A program made the translations under genes and the position numbers. From Marinibacterium sp. (GTDB taxonomy: Bacteria; Pseudomonadota; Alphaproteobacteria; Rhodobacterales; Rhodobacteraceae), in NCBI GenBank assembly GCA_017643305.1, contig JAEPNQ010000015.1, forward strand, positions 1 through 61,053: 61,053 bases of DNA, read 5' to 3'. Below the pieces are notes generated by a model. That model had not been told where the DNA came from and searched no databases. It saw nothing but the letters and a program-made list of their open reading frames with translations. Shown piece after piece: positions 1 through 7,004 of the stretch (the first letter of the stretch is position 1; each line of letters begins with the position of its first letter).

Positions 1-78
1 CACGTCCTGCGCCTAGGCCCCGGCCTCGTACTCCTTGATCATCCCAATGATCTGTTCGTCTGAAAATCTGCACTTCAT
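1..78 (-). pseudogene. IS3-family transposase OrfA, N-terminal remnant with in-frame stop
   Basis: Read leftward from an ATG at 78-76, the frame gives a start of MKCRFSDEQIIGMIKEYEAG, which matches the helix-turn-helix N-terminus of IS3-group OrfA proteins (family pattern M-K-x-S/C-R-F-x-x-x-Q-I-I, then an E-A-G turn). Codon 22 is TAG, just after the EAGA turn; the frame then continues as A-Q-D-V to the window edge, as if the real protein once read through. The element is therefore either a dead copy or the amber codon is an error. The rest of the insertion sequence lies outside the window. A short upstream stretch (about 79-125) may hold its terminal repeat, but the partner end is not visible. 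Confidence 0.6.
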
Positions 79-420
79 AGTCCATCCTTTGTTTGGACGG
101 ATCACTAACACCCTCGTGGCCCTATTTCAGGGGGCAACGTCCACAGTGCATTGGGCTATCGGCCACCGGCTCCCGAAACCATCATCCCAATGGAAACCAG
201 CCCGATCATGCACTAACAATTACCTTGGACCAATCAGATCGGGCTGCTCATGTTCTTGTAGAACTGGTTTTGGCCACCATCCTTGTTGACCTTTGGCGAC
301 CACATATAGCCACCGCCAACCTCGGCTTTGTATGTCTGGTTTTGATTAACCCACCAAAAACTAGGCATCAGAATATTTCCTTCCAAAAACACTTATGAAT
401 GTGTGCAGCGGATGGGCGTC
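79..420. other. Gene-poor stretch beside the IS remnant
   Basis: No open frame here has a recognisable protein, a good ribosome binding site or a convincing start. The base composition is AT-richer than most of the window. It probably consists of insertion-sequence flank and decayed DNA; no terminal inverted repeat pair could be completed because the element runs off the left edge. Confidence 0.4.
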
Positions 421-843
421 TTAGCAGTACTTAGCCTGTCTTAACCTTTGTCTCGCGCCTGACGGTTCCAAGGAGCGGTAGCGGCCACCCGAGTAACGAC
501 GACAGTCAAGGGCATGACCATTAGCAACTACGATTGCTCCAATATCACTCCATTGCCCATCTACCGCGATGTAGCAAACGCCAACCCATCTGTCATAGGT
601 CTTATCGCCATTCAAAGAGCAGGCGACTGTTTCGCCCCTAAGCAACCTCTTCATGAAGTTTGTGGCGTCTCTGCCTGCTCGTGTGGAGTTCTCAGGCGCA
701 TCAATTCCGTTCAATCTGACTGGGGTGCCAGCGACAACGATTGTGTCTGCATCCCGAACTATTGCTGTCCCTGAGACCTCACGGGCAAGAGCTGCATCCA
801 TGCTAAAAGCCAAGATAAGGCAAGTTACTGACAGTCTAAACAC
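421..843 (-). CDS. Secreted thermonuclease-family (SNase-like) protein
   Basis: This 140-residue protein has a signal peptide (about residues 1-20, ending A-L-A) and a compact staphylococcal-nuclease fold. Visible family landmarks are the D-A-D-T-I-V strand near residue 31, the V-R-L-N-G-I-D-A-P-E turn near 42-51 carrying an active-site arginine, and a D-R-W-V-G segment near 84-88 that supplies the second basic residue. The cysteine-bearing tail (D-C-R-R-Y-S-G-G-R-Y) is typical of short roseobacter members of the family. Such enzymes cut nucleic acids with Ca2+ outside the cytoplasm. Translation starts at GTG 843-841, chosen because a strong GGAGAGG site lies just upstream. Catalytic competence cannot be judged from sequence alone. 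It sits alone between mobile-element remnants and the lipoprotein gene. Confidence 0.8.
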   Translation of the reverse strand: MFRLSVTCLILAFSMDAALAREVSGTAIVRDADTIVVAGTPVRLNGIDAPENSTRAGRDATNFMKRLLRGETVACSLNGDKTYDRWVGVCYIAVDGQWSDIGAIVVANGHALDCRRYSGGRYRSLEPSGARQRLRQAKYC

Positions 844-929
844 TGGTGCCCCTCTCCAGTACTACAAGAGTACCTGTTTAACGCGGACAGTTTTGCAATT
901 CTGTTGCTACCAGTATCGTTTGCCGAGAA

Positions 930-1316
930 TTATTCTGGGTAGGCTGCCCTGCACTGTTCCGATGCCGCTGCAGCTTGCTTTTTATAGTTGGGTAGGTTCT
1001 TACGTAGAGCTGCCAGCTTTTGGCGCTCTTGATTGACATCGACAGTTACAGGCGTTTCCTGAGTTCGATATCCTGTCATTGGACAGGCGTAAGACAATGT
1101 CCCAGAGTAGCAAACACCCTGATAAGTGTATGGGACAGTTTGTGTGTGGATCGCATAACCTCTGGCTATATTGCCTTCGGTTTCTGATATTGACGCCGCG
1201 GCTGCGCGCCAATCAGATTGAGCATTGTTCAGGCACTGCTCCAAAGGGGTGGAGCAGCCAGAAATTAGGGCAGCAGTCATTACAAAGCAAACTATTGATC
1301 TAATGGCATTGATCAC
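930..1316 (-). CDS. Small putative lipoprotein of unknown function
   Basis: The 128-residue product begins with a lipobox signal (A-L-I-S-G-C, cysteine at residue 21), so it should be lipidated and anchored in an envelope membrane. The mature part contains an E-T-E-x-N-I-A-R-G-Y-A helix, a short cysteine-containing central segment and a basic C-terminal helix ending Q-C-R-A-A-Y-P-E. This pattern resembles a small Rhodobacterales family that is sometimes mislabelled as an excinuclease subunit; nothing here supports a repair role. The start is GTG 1316-1314, preceded by a GAGGAGAG ribosome binding site. Function unknown. Confidence 0.65.
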   Translation of the reverse strand: MINAIRSIVCFVMTAALISGCSTPLEQCLNNAQSDWRAAAASISETEGNIARGYAIHTQTVPYTYQGVCYSGTLSYACPMTGYRTQETPVTVDVNQERQKLAALRKNLPNYKKQAAAASEQCRAAYPE

Positions 1317-1533
1317 TAAACAGCTCTCCTCTTCACCGCCGACTGCTAGATCAAATTTTTGTGATCTTCAACCAAAATTCAGCGTTGAGAAGAATTGGTT
1401 GTCAATAGCCCATACTCGGTACGGTTCCAACGCGCAGCAAAAAGACATGCTTTACTGACAGTTTACTGTCTGGGAGCTAACGCAAGTACTGATAGTTGGC
1501 CTCGTGCAAACCCAGAAAATTTGTTCACGAAAC

Positions 1534-1956
1534 TCACCAGTATTCGTTCCATACCCAGTTTTCCCAGTCTATCGGCTCGGTGTGGTCCGCCAAGATAACG
1601 ATGCGTCCAATCGCAATCTCTAAGTTACGCACATCGCCTTCGGTGTCAGCGACATCGAGGCCAAGGTCAAAAATTTTTTCCTCCGGTGTCCCTTGTACCC
1701 GTTCCTCTCCAACAGCTTTCTTCCATCTGTGAAGGTCCCAGTCTGTACCTCTTGCGGCGTCTATTTCTGTCTGGATTTCCTCAGCCCAAATATTCGCTTG
1801 TCGCTGGGCGATTTTCTCACTGTCTGTCCCGGTGGATCGCCTGACTTTCTTTTGCCCCAGCCTTATCTGAACATCCTCAGGAATCCTCATTTCGAACATC
1901 CAGTTTCGGCTATCTTTCCGTCTGGTGATGTACTTTCTGACCACTCTCAGGCCCAC
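1534..1956 (-). pseudogene. Truncated phage-type integrase, N-terminal part only
   Basis: The 140 residues resemble the N-terminal DNA-binding region of tyrosine recombinases of the DUF6538 kind: R-K-Y-I-T-R-R-K then a W-x-F-E-M-R-I-P-E-D-V strand and a basic K-K-V-R-R-S-T-G-T segment, followed by an alpha-helical stretch. The catalytic domain with the R...HxxR...Y residues is absent; the frame ends at W-N-E-Y-W and the next 200 bases in the other frames of the same strand do not restore it. The start would be GTG 1956, with an in-frame stop three codons upstream. Most likely a relic of an integrated element, in keeping with the IS remnant at the left edge; a short stand-alone DNA-binding protein is less likely. 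Confidence 0.55.
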
Positions 1957-2087
1957 ACTTTGTCACACGGTTTGTCCCACAGACAATTCCCGCAAAGTGC
2001 TGAAGTCAATAGAAAAAGAGAAGTTCAGTCCCGCTTGATCTTAAGCACCCGTTAACGCGAGCCTGCATCAAACCCGGACTATTAAGT

Positions 2088-2107
2088 TGCATTTACATGC
2101 AAATGCA
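2088..2107. promoter_or_regulatory. Inverted repeat, candidate MarR operator (site 1)
   Basis: TGCATTT, a six-base spacer, then AAATGCA form a perfect 7-bp inverted repeat about 100 bases upstream of the MarR-family gene at 2211. Further TGCA steps follow directly (2106-2111). Size and symmetry fit a MarR dimer site, and a related repeat lies at 6954-6974 in front of the monooxygenase gene. Confidence 0.4.
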
Positions 2108-2210
2108 TGCAGTTTTTTAACATGTGGATTCGCAGCCAAATTTCGTTGTTCCAGTTCCGCACTTCTCCGCGCGCTATTGTTCCTGAAACAGATGTCGGAA
2201 CAATCTCCAG

Positions 2211-2696
2211 ATGAGCGACCACAAGCCCCAGAAGGCAAACCAAACGAATCTGCGGCTGGGTGAGATTGGTCTGGCCAACTACGAGCCCTATCTTATGAAT
2301 CGGATCATGGGGCGGTACAACGCCTCGCTCCGGGACGAGATGGCGCAACTTGGGCTGACAACGGCCAAGATGCGGACACTTGCGGTGTTGTCGGTTGTCG
2401 ATGGCCCAATGATTCGGGAACTCAGCGTCTTTGCGGTCGTAGAACAATCAACCCTGAGCCGGGCTCTGGATTCCCTATCCGGCGAAGGCATGATCCGACG
2501 TGAAGCGCATGAGCAAGACACCCGTGCCACGCGCATCTACATCACCGAAGCCGGGCGCGCGGCGTTTGAACAGTTATGGCCACAAATGGCGGAGGCGCAT
2601 GACCAGATGTTTGCCGGCGTCGAGCCTGAAGACCGGCGGGTTTTTCTGACAACCCTGCAGAAAATGTTGGCCAATATCCGCAAACACAATTTCTGA
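2211..2696 (+). CDS. MarR-family transcriptional regulator
   Basis: This 161-residue protein shows the MarR layout: N-terminal dimerisation helix, a winged helix-turn-helix in the middle (L-S-V-F-A-V-V-E-Q-S-T-L-S-R-A-L-D-S-L around residues 69-88) and the wing R-E-A-H-E-Q-D-T-R-A-T-R-I-Y-I-T-E-A-G-R, which is highly characteristic. It ends 17 bases before the IorA-like gene and is probably cotranscribed with it, so it likely controls this operon and perhaps the monooxygenase gene at 7005 through the repeats at 2088 and 6954. MarR proteins in aromatic-CoA pathways often sense the CoA thioester; that role is inferred here from neighbours only. Confidence 0.85.
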   Translation: MSDHKPQKANQTNLRLGEIGLANYEPYLMNRIMGRYNASLRDEMAQLGLTTAKMRTLAVLSVVDGPMIRELSVFAVVEQSTLSRALDSLSGEGMIRREAHEQDTRATRIYITEAGRAAFEQLWPQMAEAHDQMFAGVEPEDRRVFLTTLQKMLANIRKHNF

Positions 2697-2713
2697 TCCA
2701 ACGAGGCGCCACA

Positions 2714-4855
2714 ATGGCAGAGCGGTCATTCAAGAAAGAAGTCGAACACCTGCGCAAGGGCGCGGGTGACGAATTTGTCGGCGAAGGTATCTTGGCAATC
2801 ACCAAGGCACTGCTGGAAAATGGCGTCGGCTATGTAGGCGGCTACCAGGGCGCACCAATCTCTCACCTGATGGACGTTCTGTCAGACGCACAGGACCTGC
2901 TGTCAGAACTGGATGTCCGGTTCGAGGCCAACGCGTCTGAGGCTGCCGCTGCAGCCATGCTTGCGGCTTCGGTCCATTATCCGATCCGGGGCGCGGTCAC
3001 CTTTAAGGGCGCCGTTGGGGTCAACGTGGCCTCCGACGCGCTGGCCAACCTGTCATCATCAGGCGTGACCGGTGGCGCACTCATCATCGTAGGCGAGGAT
3101 TATGGCGAAGGCTCCTCGATCATGCAGGAACGGTCACATCCTTTTGCGATGAAATCGCAATTTTGGCTGCTGGACCCGCGCCCGAACCTGCAATCCATCG
3201 TCAAAGCCGTCGGGGATGGCTTTGAGCTGAGCGAAGCAACCAATACGCCTGTCATGATGATGGTCCGCATCCGGGCCTGCCACGTGACCGGCAGCTTTGC
3301 TACCCGCGACAACCGCAAACCCGACCTGAGCGTGCGAGAAGCTCTGGCCAACCCGCGCAAGGATTTCCAACGCGTGGTCCTACCGCCATGGTCCTTTACC
3401 CATGAACAGGACAAGGTGCAGAACCGCTGGCCCGAAGCTGAAAAGTTCATTGTGGACAACCAATTGAACGAATTCTTTGGGCCGGATACGGCAGATGTCG
3501 GCATCATCTGTCAGGGCGGTATGTATAATGGCGTGATCCGCGCACTGCAGCGGCTGGGGCTGGCTGACACATACGGCACTTCGCAGATCCCGATCTACAA
3601 CCTGAACGTCACCTACCCCATCGTGGAAAACGAATTTCTGGGCTTCTGCAAAGGGAAATCCGCAGTGCTGGTGGTGGAAGAAGGTCAGCCCGCGCTGATC
3701 GAAGAAGCGCTGTCAGCGATGGCCTATCGCAATGACAGCAAGGTGAAGCTTCACGGCAAGGACGTGTTCCCGAAAGCGGGTGAACTGCAGGGCCATATCA
3801 TGCTAGATTCGGTCACCGCCTTTTTCCAAAAAGCCGCACCCGAGATTCTGCCGGGACGCGGCCGTGCGCCCAACGCCCCGAAGCCAGCCATTCCAGACCT
3901 GTCAAAAACCGTTCCAGTGCGTCCACCGAGCTTCTGTACCGGGTGCCCGGAACGTCCGATTTTTGCCGGGATCAAACTGGCCCAGGCGGAACTGGGCGAA
4001 CACCAGATTGCAGGCGACATCGGCTGCCACCTCTTTGCCTCGCTCCCGCCGTTCGAAATAGGCGGCGCCACGATGGGGTATGGGCTGGGGCCAGCTTCCA
4101 ACGCTGCTTTTGACGGTGGGGGCGACAAACGCGCGATCTCCATCCTCGGCGACGGGGGGTTCTGGCACAACGGGCTCAGTTCCTCGATCGGCAACATGGT
4201 TTACAACAAATCCGACTCCGTCGCTGTGATCGTGGACAACTATTACTCTGCCGCGACAGGTGGGCAGGATGTCCTGTCATCCCGCGCCGACAATCCGACC
4301 AAGGCCACGAATAACCCTATCACCGACGCAGTCAAAGGTATCGGGGTTAAATGGGTCCGCCAGATTGACCGCACCTATGACGTCGGCAAGGTACGGGACG
4401 TGATGAAAGAGGCGCTGACCACCGAATATCACGGCCCAAAGGTCATTGTGATGTCGTCGGAATGTATGCTGAACCGCCAGCGCCGGGAAAAACCCATACG
4501 CAGTCAGGCCATCCGCGATGGTGCACGGGTGGAGGTGCCACGCTTCGGCGTGGATGAAGACGTTTGCACGGGGGATCATGCCTGCATGCGTTTGTCCGGG
4601 TGCCCATCCCTTTCAGTGAAACATCTGGACGATCCGCTGCGGGATGACCCGGTGGCGTCCATCGATCAGACCTGCGTGGGCTGCGGCAATTGCGGCGAGG
4701 TGGCCGATGCCGCCATCCTGTGCCCGTCCTTCTACCGCGCGGATGTGGTCCATAACCCAGGCCGGTTTGAAACATGGCGCGCGCGGCAACGCGCCCGCGT
4801 GGTCGGATGGATGCAGGCTCGCCGCGCGGCGCGTCGGCTGGAGTTTTCGGCATGA
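2714..4855 (+). CDS. iorA: IorA-like indolepyruvate/2-oxoacid:ferredoxin oxidoreductase, alpha subunit
   Basis: The 713-residue protein is an alpha subunit of the thiamine-diphosphate dependent 2-oxoacid:ferredoxin oxidoreductases, which decarboxylate aryl-pyruvates to acyl-CoA and reduce ferredoxin. The N-terminal pyrimidine-binding domain has G-G-Y-Q-G-A-P-I-S-H near residue 42 and E-A-N-A-S-E-A-A near 76. The thiamine pyrophosphate motif is G-D-G-G-F-W-H-N-G near residue 478 with its partner asparagine in D-N-Y-Y-S-A. A C-terminal ferredoxin-like domain has a Cx5Cx5C triplet near 617 and a CxxCxxC...CP cluster near 654-670. It overlaps the iorB-like gene by four bases (ATGA), indicating translational coupling. 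The true substrate is uncertain; placement beside an aminobenzoyl-CoA enzyme points to aromatic acid metabolism. Confidence 0.85.
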   Translation: MAERSFKKEVEHLRKGAGDEFVGEGILAITKALLENGVGYVGGYQGAPISHLMDVLSDAQDLLSELDVRFEANASEAAAAAMLAASVHYPIRGAVTFKGAVGVNVASDALANLSSSGVTGGALIIVGEDYGEGSSIMQERSHPFAMKSQFWLLDPRPNLQSIVKAVGDGFELSEATNTPVMMMVRIRACHVTGSFATRDNRKPDLSVREALANPRKDFQRVVLPPWSFTHEQDKVQNRWPEAEKFIVDNQLNEFFGPDTADVGIICQGGMYNGVIRALQRLGLADTYGTSQIPIYNLNVTYPIVENEFLGFCKGKSAVLVVEEGQPALIEEALSAMAYRNDSKVKLHGKDVFPKAGELQGHIMLDSVTAFFQKAAPEILPGRGRAPNAPKPAIPDLSKTVPVRPPSFCTGCPERPIFAGIKLAQAELGEHQIAGDIGCHLFASLPPFEIGGATMGYGLGPASNAAFDGGGDKRAISILGDGGFWHNGLSSSIGNMVYNKSDSVAVIVDNYYSAATGGQDVLSSRADNPTKATNNPITDAVKGIGVKWVRQIDRTYDVGKVRDVMKEALTTEYHGPKVIVMSSECMLNRQRREKPIRSQAIRDGARVEVPRFGVDEDVCTGDHACMRLSGCPSLSVKHLDDPLRDDPVASIDQTCVGCGNCGEVADAAILCPSFYRADVVHNPGRFETWRARQRARVVGWMQARRAARRLEFSA

Positions 4856-6417
4856 ACGAATTGAGCCTCAAAGCTGCAAGCGACACAAACGCCGCGCTGG
4901 GGGACGTGATTAAGCTGGCCGTGTTGGCGGTTGGTGGCCAGGGCGGCGGTGTTTTGGGCAACTGGATCGAAGCCACCGCACGCAGCCAGGGCTGGGCGTG
5001 CCAAGCCACTTCCGTGGCCGGAGTGGCCCAGCGCACGGGCTCCACGATCTACTATATCGAAATGGCCCCGCGCGCAGGTGGTGAGCCAGTGTTTTCGCTC
5101 ATGCCATCGCCGGGCGACGTGGATATCGTGGTCGGCGCAGAAATGATGGAAGCTGGGCGCGCGATCATGCGCGGCTTCGTCACGCCAGACCGCACCATGT
5201 TGATCGCCTCGTCCCACAGGGTCGTGTCGATCGCAGAAAAAACAGTACCGGGCGACGGTATTTCCGGTCCGGAAGATGTCCGTGCGGCGGCAGAAATTGC
5301 GGCGCACAAGCTGTTCATCACCGATCTGGACAAGGTCGCGACCGACAACGGATCGGTCATTTCCGCCAGCCTGTTCGGCGCGCTTGCCGGGTCTGGCGCG
5401 TTGCCCTTCGACCGATCAGCTTTTGAGCAGGCAATTGAGGCCAGTGGTCGGGGCGTGCAACCGTCTCTCCGCGCGTTTGCAGCAGCGTTTGATCTGGCGG
5501 CGGCAGGGGTAAATGCGCCCACACCCTTACCCGCGTATCACGCCCCGGCTGGTGAACCACAGGCCAAGGGTCCCACGCACCTGCAAACGGCCTGGACCAA
5601 CCTGACCACACGCATTGATGCATTGCCCGAGCCAATTCGCCCAATGGCCATCGCCGGACTGCGCAAGGTCGTGGACTTTCAGGACACGACCTATGCCGCG
5701 GCCTATCTTGACCGGGTGGAACATGTGCTGGGACTGGACAGCGCAGACAAGGACTGGACGCTCAGCCGCGAGGCGGCGAAATACATCGCCAATGCCATGG
5801 CCTATGACGATGTGATCCGGGTCGCCGACCTGAAAACCCGTGGCACCCGAACCGCACGCGTCGCGGAGGAGGTTGCGCCTGCTGACGGTGCCCTGATGCA
5901 TATCACCGAATTCATGCATCCAAGGGCAGAGGAGATTGTGGGCCTCTTCCCTGCACGGATGGGCAAAAGATGGTCAGACAACCCCAAACGTATGGCTCAA
6001 CTTACTCGCCTGTTCAACAAGGGCCGCAGGGTGCGCACGGACAGCCTGATTGGTTTTCTGATGCTCTATGTTCTGGGAGGTCTGCGGTCCTGGCGGCTTC
6101 GGACCCTGCGCCACGCGCAGGAGGTACGCCATCTGGAGGTATGGTTGACCAAGGTCAATGAAACCGCGGCTAGCGACTATGCGCTTGCCGTAGAAATCCT
6201 GCGCTGCCGCAGGCTGATCAAAGGGTACTCGGACACCCACGCGCGCGGCAATTCCAAATTCGACCGGGTGGTCGGGGCCGTGCCACAGCTGACCGGACGG
6301 GACGACGCAGCAGACTGGCTGCGTCGGTTGCGGGAAGCGGCCTTGCAGGATGAAAAAGGCGCAGCACTGGACGGCGCTTTAAAGACCGTGGCGTCCTTTA
6401 CCCAGCCTGCCGCGTAA
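4852..6417 (+). CDS. iorB: IorB-like oxidoreductase, beta subunit with long C-terminal extension
   Basis: The start is the ATG overlapping the iorA stop; an open frame extends further upstream but has no support. The N-terminal part (about residues 20-210) is the gamma/beta-type pyruvate-ferredoxin oxidoreductase domain with V-G-G-Q-G-G-G-V-L-G-N-W and the V-A-Q-R-T-G-S turn. The remaining 300 residues resemble the extra C-terminal domain found in the large fused indolepyruvate oxidoreductases, so this 521-residue protein is about twice the size of archaeal IorB. It should form the catalytic complex with the preceding subunit in the cytoplasm. It ends one base before the stop codon of the convergent MarR gene. 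The substrate is not determined by sequence. Confidence 0.8.
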   Translation: MNELSLKAASDTNAALGDVIKLAVLAVGGQGGGVLGNWIEATARSQGWACQATSVAGVAQRTGSTIYYIEMAPRAGGEPVFSLMPSPGDVDIVVGAEMMEAGRAIMRGFVTPDRTMLIASSHRVVSIAEKTVPGDGISGPEDVRAAAEIAAHKLFITDLDKVATDNGSVISASLFGALAGSGALPFDRSAFEQAIEASGRGVQPSLRAFAAAFDLAAAGVNAPTPLPAYHAPAGEPQAKGPTHLQTAWTNLTTRIDALPEPIRPMAIAGLRKVVDFQDTTYAAAYLDRVEHVLGLDSADKDWTLSREAAKYIANAMAYDDVIRVADLKTRGTRTARVAEEVAPADGALMHITEFMHPRAEEIVGLFPARMGKRWSDNPKRMAQLTRLFNKGRRVRTDSLIGFLMLYVLGGLRSWRLRTLRHAQEVRHLEVWLTKVNETAASDYALAVEILRCRRLIKGYSDTHARGNSKFDRVVGAVPQLTGRDDAADWLRRLREAALQDEKGAALDGALKTVASFTQPAA

Positions 6418-6906
6418 TCAACTTGCTGTGGCCCTGATGGGCAGGACCTGCGCGGGGTGCTGCGGGCGTTCGGAATTTGCCTGCATCTGACGTAACATGC
6501 GCAGCATTTGCGTTATGTCGTCATCGCTCAGCCCCGCAAACAACCGCTGCCGCGCGCTTTGCGCCGCTTTGTCCGCTGCCTCATACGCCGCGCGCCCGGC
6601 TTCAGTGATCGTGATGCGCATGAACCGTCGGTCGTTTTCCAGCGCTTCCTTGGCCACCAGCCCCCGCGCGGTCATCTTGTCGATCAACCGGCTGGTTGCA
6701 GTCCGTTCGATCACCGCCAGTTCTGCCAGATCTGCAACCGTATGCACCTGATCTTCATGTAGCAGGCATTGCAGAACCCGCCATTCCACCAGCTTCAGCC
6801 CATAAGGCCGCAGCGCAAAATGCATCAATTCGCGGATCTGCGTGTCGAGCTTGGCCAGCAGATATTCCGGCGGCTCGAACTGGATCAGGTCTGGTGTATC
6901 GGTCAT
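6418..6906 (-). CDS. MarR-family transcriptional regulator
   Basis: This winged-helix regulator (162 residues from ATG 6906) has the MarR recognition helix V-I-E-R-T-A-T-S-R-L-I-D-K-M and the wing N-D-R-R-F-M-R-I-T-I-T-E-A-G-R-A-A-Y. A GTG nine codons upstream is possible, but the ATG is preceded by an AAGG-containing ribosome binding site and is preferred. It is divergent from the monooxygenase/reductase gene at 7005, with about 100 bases between the two starts that hold the TGCATA...TATGCA repeat, so it is the best candidate for the local repressor. Its stop codon abuts the iorB stop with no space for a terminator. Confidence 0.85.
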   Translation of the reverse strand: MTDTPDLIQFEPPEYLLAKLDTQIRELMHFALRPYGLKLVEWRVLQCLLHEDQVHTVADLAELAVIERTATSRLIDKMTARGLVAKEALENDRRFMRITITEAGRAAYEAADKAAQSARQRLFAGLSDDDITQMLRMLRQMQANSERPQHPAQVLPIRATAS

Positions 6907-6953
6907 GCCCCGCCTTTTGCCCCAAGGATGCACGGCTGAAAAGTCTGGTCAAC

Positions 6954-6974
6954 TGCATAATATGTGTATATGCA
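6954..6974. promoter_or_regulatory. Inverted repeat, candidate MarR operator (site 2)
   Basis: TGCATA, nine bases, then TATGCA form a perfect 6-bp inverted repeat in the divergent promoter between the MarR gene and the monooxygenase gene. Outer half-sites TGCAT/ATGCA are the same as at 2088-2107, with spacing one base longer. Confidence 0.4.
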
Positions 6975-7004
6975 CGTATTACGCACACAAACTTGGAATC
7001 AGCC

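Noticed and set aside
4443-5045. A 200-codon minus-strand frame across the iorA/iorB junction
   Set aside because: Pure antisense of two clearly coding, overlapping genes in GC-rich DNA.
6696-7004. Upstream extension of the monooxygenase/reductase reading frame by about 100 codons
   Set aside because: The stretch is antisense to the MarR gene and the intergenic operator; the flavoprotein motif begins directly at ATG 7005.
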